Shown one piece after another: positions 59,266-64,000 of a stretch of DNA of 64,000 nucleotides. Position 1 is the first letter of the stretch. The number at the start of each line of letters is the position of its first letter. This DNA is from Terebella lapidaria (taxonomy: Eukaryota > Annelida > Polychaeta > Terebellida > Terebellidae). A program made the position numbers and the translations under genes. The notes below the pieces were generated by a model. That model did no database searches and had not been told where the DNA came from. It saw nothing but the letters and a program-made list of their open reading frames with translations. The stretch lies in NCBI GenBank assembly GCA_949152475.1, contig OX424555.1, positions 72,245,499 to 72,309,498 on the forward strand, given 5' to 3'.

Positions 59266-59486
59266 TAACTATTTGATATTCTATATGTTGGGTGGAATCG
59301 TTTAGGCCGCTCAGGTCAATTTACACATTCCAAGTCAGACATTTGGCACTCAAGGTCATCTGACGTCAAGTTCAAGGTCATCATTAGTTGTGCCATATAT
59401 GTCTTCCTATATGTTCATAATGCAAACAGGAGCTCTATCTGCAAGCATTTCATCTACAAAGGCAAATCTGGGCATTTTTTGACCCC

Positions 59487-60359
59487 AAAATGGCTGTTTT
59501 GACCTTTCAAGGTCATCCAAGGTCAAATTCAAGGTCACCACACAAGTCGCCATATATGACTTCCGATTTGAAAGTGCCAATTTCTAAGCTCTATCTTCAA
59601 GCGTTCTATGAGTACAGTCCTGACAGCTCCCATTATGAAGGAAAAAAGTGCCGAAAATTTTGTCCAAAATTTTTTTCAAAGGGTGAAAATTTTTTTTTGC
59701 CTAGAAATGGCCCAAAATGGATAGTAATGTTATTTGGGGCGAAACATTTTTTTTTCGCCGACTCGTCAAAAATTCAAAATGGCCGCCACACTGAGATCGG
59801 CGATTCAAGGGCAACAAAACTTATACACGTCGCAGAGGTATATAAGAGGAATATTTTTAAGCAAAAATCTCAAAACTGATCAGAGAGTTTTTGAGAAAAT
59901 ACAGACCAGGTGCAAATTTGAGCGTTTTTCGACCCAAAAATGGCTGTTTTGACCTTTCAAGGTCATCCAAGGTCAAATTCAAGGTCACCACACAAGTCGC
60001 CATATATGACTTCCCATTTGAAAGTGCCAATTTCTAAGCTCTATCTTCAAGCGTTCTATGAGTACAGTCCGGACAGCTCCCATTATGAAGGGAAAAAGTG
60101 CCGAAAATTTTCTAAGTCCAAAATTTTTTTCAAAGGGTGAAAATTTTTTTTTGCTCTAGAAATGGCCCAAAATGGATAGTAATGCGATCTGGGGCGAAAA
60201 AAATTTTTTTCGCCGACCCGCCAAAAATTCAAAATGGCCGCCACACGAAAACCGGCAGATTTAGGGCAACCAAACTTATACATATCACAGAGGTATATGA
60301 GGGGAATCTTTTGAAACCAAAAACTCAAAACTGATCAGACAGTTTTTGAGAAAATGGCC
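59487..60359 (+). repeat. tandem duplication, period 450 bp
   Basis: ATGGCTGTTTTGACCTTTC starts at 59490 and again at 59940. Both copies run through CAAGTCGCCATATATGACTTC, GCGTTCTATGAGTACAGTCC and GTGCCGAAAATTTT. They are highly similar, with small differences, within TIR element copy B. Confidence 0.9.
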
Positions 60360-60593
60360 GTCAAAGTCCAAAATTGAGCGTTTTTCGACAAAAACGGCCG
60401 CCATTTTGAAAAAAATGCGAAAATCAAAAAACAAAAAAATACCTCCTTCTCAAAATATTTTTAGGCATTTTTGTGCAAAATTTCAGAAAGATTCGATCGT
60501 TAACTTTAAAGATAAAAATGTTAACGCCGGACGGACGGACGACGGACGCAACGCCATGCCAATAGGTTATCGGACCAAAGGTCCGGTAACCTA

Positions 60594-61470
60594 AAAATAT
60601 AAATAATTTGTTGTGTAAGTTGTATTCTTGCTTTATGCACTTTTGTATTGTTCTCTGAGACCTCCCCCATTGAAAAGGACCTCAGAAGGAAGTGCATTAG
60701 GGTACTGGTAAGGTACTCGGTGTATGGTCTTTGGCAATACTGCAGTATTGGTGTTTGTCAATTTAGATGCGCCAAAATTAGAATGGATAAGCTGATAGCT
60801 TGTATCCTGATCAAAGTTTAGCTAAAAAAATTTCTCTTCGTAAATTACTGCTAAATAGAATGGCAACTATCATGATCATTCTGCTAGTATTACCATTCTG
60901 CTAGTATTACCATTCTGCTAGTGCTAGTGGCAGTTGACTGTGTCTGTATGTTGGCACTGTGTCAGCTGGTCAGTGTGCGCTGGTAATGAGTCTGGTAATG
61001 TTGATTGTTTGTGTAATACGTTGTATGTTGCAGACTGATGACATTCTCATGAAATAAGTCCCGCTACATTATGAAGAGGCTATTCAGTTAAAATAGTAAC
61101 GCTATTTTAATCATTTTTTTTCGGTCAACTTCTATATACATGTGTACTAGTATTGAAGAATCCTAGAGAGAGGTGGTGGGTGTGGTTGAAGGCACAAAAT
61201 CATAACGTTCGAAAGTAGCGGGACCTATAGATATAGATCTAACACGATATGGCGGCCAGACTGATTCATCACTGAATTTGTAAACTGATTATTGAGCTAC
61301 GACAGCACAACACAGGGCTTACATATTGAGATGACAGCATGCTACAAGCATGTGTCCACTCTCCGAAAACAGCGACAAGATGTTGCGGTTGTCCCTCCTT
61401 TCGAGTGTCGTCGTGTTTATTTTTATCCACTTCCGGCAAGTACTTGTTTGCGACTTTAGAGATATGAAAT
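60594..61470. other. intergenic, no gene recognised
   Basis: CATTCTGCTAGTATTAC is repeated in tandem at 60878-60930 (about three units). ATGGCGGCC at about 61248 is a YY1-like site. Nothing else is recognised. Confidence 0.45.
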
Positions 61471-61474
61471 GCCA

Positions 61475-62813
61475 CATACGTCATGGGGGACTGGACAACT
61501 CGGCTCAGAGACAACTCGGCCAGGACAGCTCGGCCCAGGCTGGACAACTCGGCCAGGACAAGTCGGCCCAGCTCGTCCCACTGATTGGATAACTCGTCCT
61601 GCTGATTGGACACGGCTCAGGGGTCGTAGTGGGGGCAGGGGACGGGGCGGTGGGAGAGCATAAGTGTTCAATGAAACAGCCTATAGCTGAGTTGATTGGA
61701 CAATATGACTGAATTGCAATCACAAATGCATCTGGCAGATTATTTCAAGGCACCTATAGACGACTGGAAATTATTGACTGGAAAATTCATAACAAGGCAC
61801 GGTATAGACTAGGTCTACTGAAAATTACTGACCTATTTAGTCTATGCGTCTATTTTATCATGCTATGTTTTACAAGCCGAATGAAGGCTATAAATTTTTA
61901 GACTAGGCCTACTGAAAATTACTGATCGGTTCATTCTATGCTTCTTGTAAAAAGACGCTAATCTTTGCGAGCCTAATATAGCTAGAATTCTGTTCACACA
62001 AACATAATCAATACACGACAATCAATTCAATGCTTAATATTGACATAGGCCTAATTCATTAAAGGCATTTATGTGATTTTTTTATAACCACACTATATAA
62101 TCTTTACGCAATGTACACAATCTCATGGATCCATGCATCTATGCACATTCATAACATACACAATATGAAATCAATGAACAAAAGTATGGTACGTTTTTAT
62201 TATGTCTCGTTCCTTGTTTCTTGTTCTTTTTCCCCTTCGTCATTAAAGGCCGTGCAGGAAGACAGCCTATTGTGGCTATGCACGGCCTCAACAACATTGT
62301 ATATTTTGTATTGTTGGAAATAAACATTATTATATGGGCAACATATATAATGTTTTGTATTTTAAAATTTATCGTATTAACTTTTTGTTTTCATATTATT
62401 TCCTTCCACATTTATAAGTTTATTGAAATTTCCGCAGATATATAAGTGTATGTACTAATAAAGACACTCAACACAAATTCGATCTTATTTATTATTTATA
62501 AGGAAATCTATATTACAAAATATTCTTGGATATATAGTGGATATAATTTGTTTATTATTTGTAAGTAGATCTATATATCATTTGAAAATATACTACTAGT
62601 ATTCTGCAATCGTTGAGCGCGATCACTAAAGGTCGTCACTCAGTAATTGAACCGTGACATCGCGCCACGGTCAAATGAGCGGCGGGCCGACTTGTCTCAT
62701 CAGCCTGGGCCGAGTGGTCCAATGCAATTGGCCGAGCTGTCTTTTCCGGGCCGACTTGTCCAGGTCCGAGTTGTCTTTGGGCCGAGCTGTCATGCAGTCT
62801 ACGTCATGTATGG
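61475..62813. mobile_element. element bounded by inverted GACAACTCGGCC minisatellites
   Basis: The left block 61492-61608 has repeats of GGACAACTCGGCC-type units preceded by ATACGTCATG. The right block about 62685-62795 has the reverse-complement units (GGGCCGAGTTGTC, GGGCCGACTTGTC, GGGCCGAGCTGTC) followed by ACGTCATGTATGG. The two blocks thus form inverted minisatellite termini about 1.1 kb apart. The interior is AT-rich with no transposase. It may be a foldback (FB-like) element; family unknown. Confidence 0.6.
61610..62684. other. interior of the minisatellite-bounded element, no gene
   Basis: AT-rich. GACTAGGTCTACTGAAAATTACTGA (cited by its ends only) recurs in modified form at about 61807 and 61901. 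No coding region is recognised. Confidence 0.45.
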
Positions 62814-63598
62814 TAAAATGGACAAACCTAAAAGAATAATTTCTTGAAAATGTGCTCTGATAGAGACCGAAAACCAGTACATTGTTCGTTTATAAAAAAG
62901 TTAAATTCGTAAATGTGGCACACCTCATCCTTTAATATATAGCCTCAGTATTTGGCTTGAAGGATTGACTATGTTCATCGATCCTGAAGCTATCATATGA
63001 TGTGACTTGACACCCTTCATCTGGGAGTGAAGGCAATATCCTAATCGAATAAGTTTCACACACATTTTGATTTTTATCTCGAAAACTCAAAAACTTTACA
63101 ATACTTACCCTCTCATGGAAAACCCTCGTGTGGAATTTCTTGGATACAAAGCACGATTTGTGCACTGTTTAGCTCTTTGAGAGGTGCGATCGTTGAGATC
63201 AACATCACCGATAGTGTCTTATGTCCCCTATACTTATAAATCATTCCCGAATCCTGATAAATCACTGTAATCAAATCAAATCATATTTGCTCGGATTCCC
63301 ATTGATTCCATTTGGGGCCTGAAGTTTATAGATAGATTGTGAACATTGACAACTTCGAGATGGAAATCTGGAATTTGTTTGAAAACTGCCGTTTGACTCC
63401 CACGTCGGAACTATATGTCTAGTTAGATCTACAGCATGATAGGGTGAACTAAGTGCAAAAACGCCTGTAATCGGGTTGAAAAATCGGGGAATAGAAAACT
63501 TGAAACAATGTGCTGATCAGGCATATGATATTCAAACAAATTGACTTGCACACAGAGCTATAAATTCACAAATTTGGGTCACAAAAACTACTCCCGTA
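62814..63598. other. intergenic, no gene recognised
   Basis: Nothing recognisable; short frames only. Confidence 0.4.
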
Positions 63599-63973
63599 TT
63601 GAACTGTATGGGGATCCACGCCATCGAGTGCTCTGTTGACATTTCATGCCTGGAACTGGCCCGATCTATTTTTAACACATCCTCTCAAGCAAGATCATTT
63701 TATTTACATGTTCTTAATAACAGCAAATGTGGGTCTAATGAATTTGGACTGATGAAACGTGTAAATGGTGTTCGTGGTAAATATGGAATTCGCTTTTTAT
63801 CATATATTTTTAACAATAACAGTTACGTATTGAGTGCCAAACGCGATGTTGCAGTTCAATGCCGTCAAGTTGATGGTCTGTCAGACAGCGTACGTCAACT
63901 GCTACTCAGCAGGGACCCTTATGATCAGCTTGTTTTAAATATGCTACTGTCTCCCATTTTGAACAAGCTCTAA
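63599..63973 (+). CDS. unassigned ORF, possibly the C-terminal end of a retroelement or a gene exon
   Basis: An open frame of 124 codons to a TAA at 63971-63973 near the window end. It contains RSFYLHVLNNSKCGSNEFGL, RVNGVRGKYGIRFLSYIF and DSVRQLLLSRDPYDQLVLNM. It is not low-complexity and has the composition of a real protein, with regular Arg/Lys spacing. The pattern resembles the tail end of some invertebrate non-LTR element polyproteins, but I cannot name it. The frame may extend upstream of the first ATG. Confidence 0.35.
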   Translation: MNCMGIHAIECSVDISCLELARSIFNTSSQARSFYLHVLNNSKCGSNEFGLMKRVNGVRGKYGIRFLSYIFNNNSYVLSAKRDVAVQCRQVDGLSDSVRQLLLSRDPYDQLVLNMLLSPILNKL

Positions 63974-64000
63974 TCAAGTCTGTGCTGTGCTTGCAATGTA

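Larger units (their letters stand above)
58795..60593 (+). mobile_element. AGGTCA-satellite TIR element, copy B, 1799 bp
   Basis: Begins TAGGTTACCGGACAATTTT and ends GTCCGGTAACCTA, matching copy A. TTAGCCCAAAGGCTAA (58777-58792) is a hairpin just outside the left end, and TAGGTTATCGGACCAAAGG at the right end forms a stem with GTCCGGTAACCTA. The interior has few satellite units, a SINE (58974-59265), a 2 x 450-bp tandem duplication, then the same unique region as copy A and a GACGGACG tract. No transposase is coded. Confidence 0.8.

Overview
This is animal (metazoan) nuclear DNA. The host genes are split by short spliceosomal introns, there are no bacterial-style operons, and the spaces between genes are packed with many kinds of transposable element. 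Gene content (CYP4 cytochrome P450, SGSM3, MFSD6) together with repeat content (AGGTCA-rich satellite-bearing elements, GACGGACG tails, DIRS, Academ-like and hAT elements, tRNA-derived SINE) suggests a marine invertebrate, most likely a bivalve or other mollusc, with lancelet as the main alternative. The sequence alone does not decide between them.

Three host genes can be modelled completely. (1) 5843-8764, plus strand: an 11-exon CYP4-family P450 of 514 residues with every intron phase consistent and one GC-AG intron. (2) 34120-24893, minus strand: the TBC-SH3-RUN protein SGSM3, 19 coding exons, 802 or 804 residues, ending in either of two tandemly duplicated, phase-compatible last exons. 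(3) 58547-56553, minus strand: the 12-membrane-span transporter-like protein MFSD6 with an intronless coding region of 664 residues. They have no obvious joint function.

Region by region. 1-5800: mostly unassigned, with a 5'-truncated LINE (2183-4593) and a foldback element (about 4640-5400). 5800-8960: the P450 gene. 9040-13720: a LINE 3' fragment and an old retroelement fossil on the minus strand, which itself holds a 562-bp foldback element. 14290-22370: a DIRS-like fossil on the minus strand, split by a 4.03-kb giant palindrome (15559-19591) whose two arms each carry a copy of an Academ-like nuclease/CXC protein gene and which is flanked by a 3-bp duplication. 22370-34300: SGSM3 with its 3' flank, three non-autonomous hAT-like elements in or next to its introns, and a CCAAT/ETS-rich putative promoter. 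35700-38510: LINE tail, minisatellite, foldback and a composite AGGTCA element with a nested hAT-like insert. 39009-50611: a young Ty3/gypsy element on the minus strand with near-identical LTRs and an extra zinc-finger ORF beyond the integrase, invaded by a 1.48-kb hAT element. 50612-53620: rearranged LTR piece, satellite arrays and an AGGTCA TIR element. 53900-58650: MFSD6. 58795-60593: a second full AGGTCA TIR element holding a tRNA-derived SINE. 61475-62813: an element bounded by inverted GACAACTCGGCC minisatellites. 63599-63973: an unassigned ORF.

The most unusual structure is the mobile-looking giant palindrome. The most useful host-gene observation is the pair of alternative SGSM3 terminal exons. 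Old retroelements are described only as fossils.
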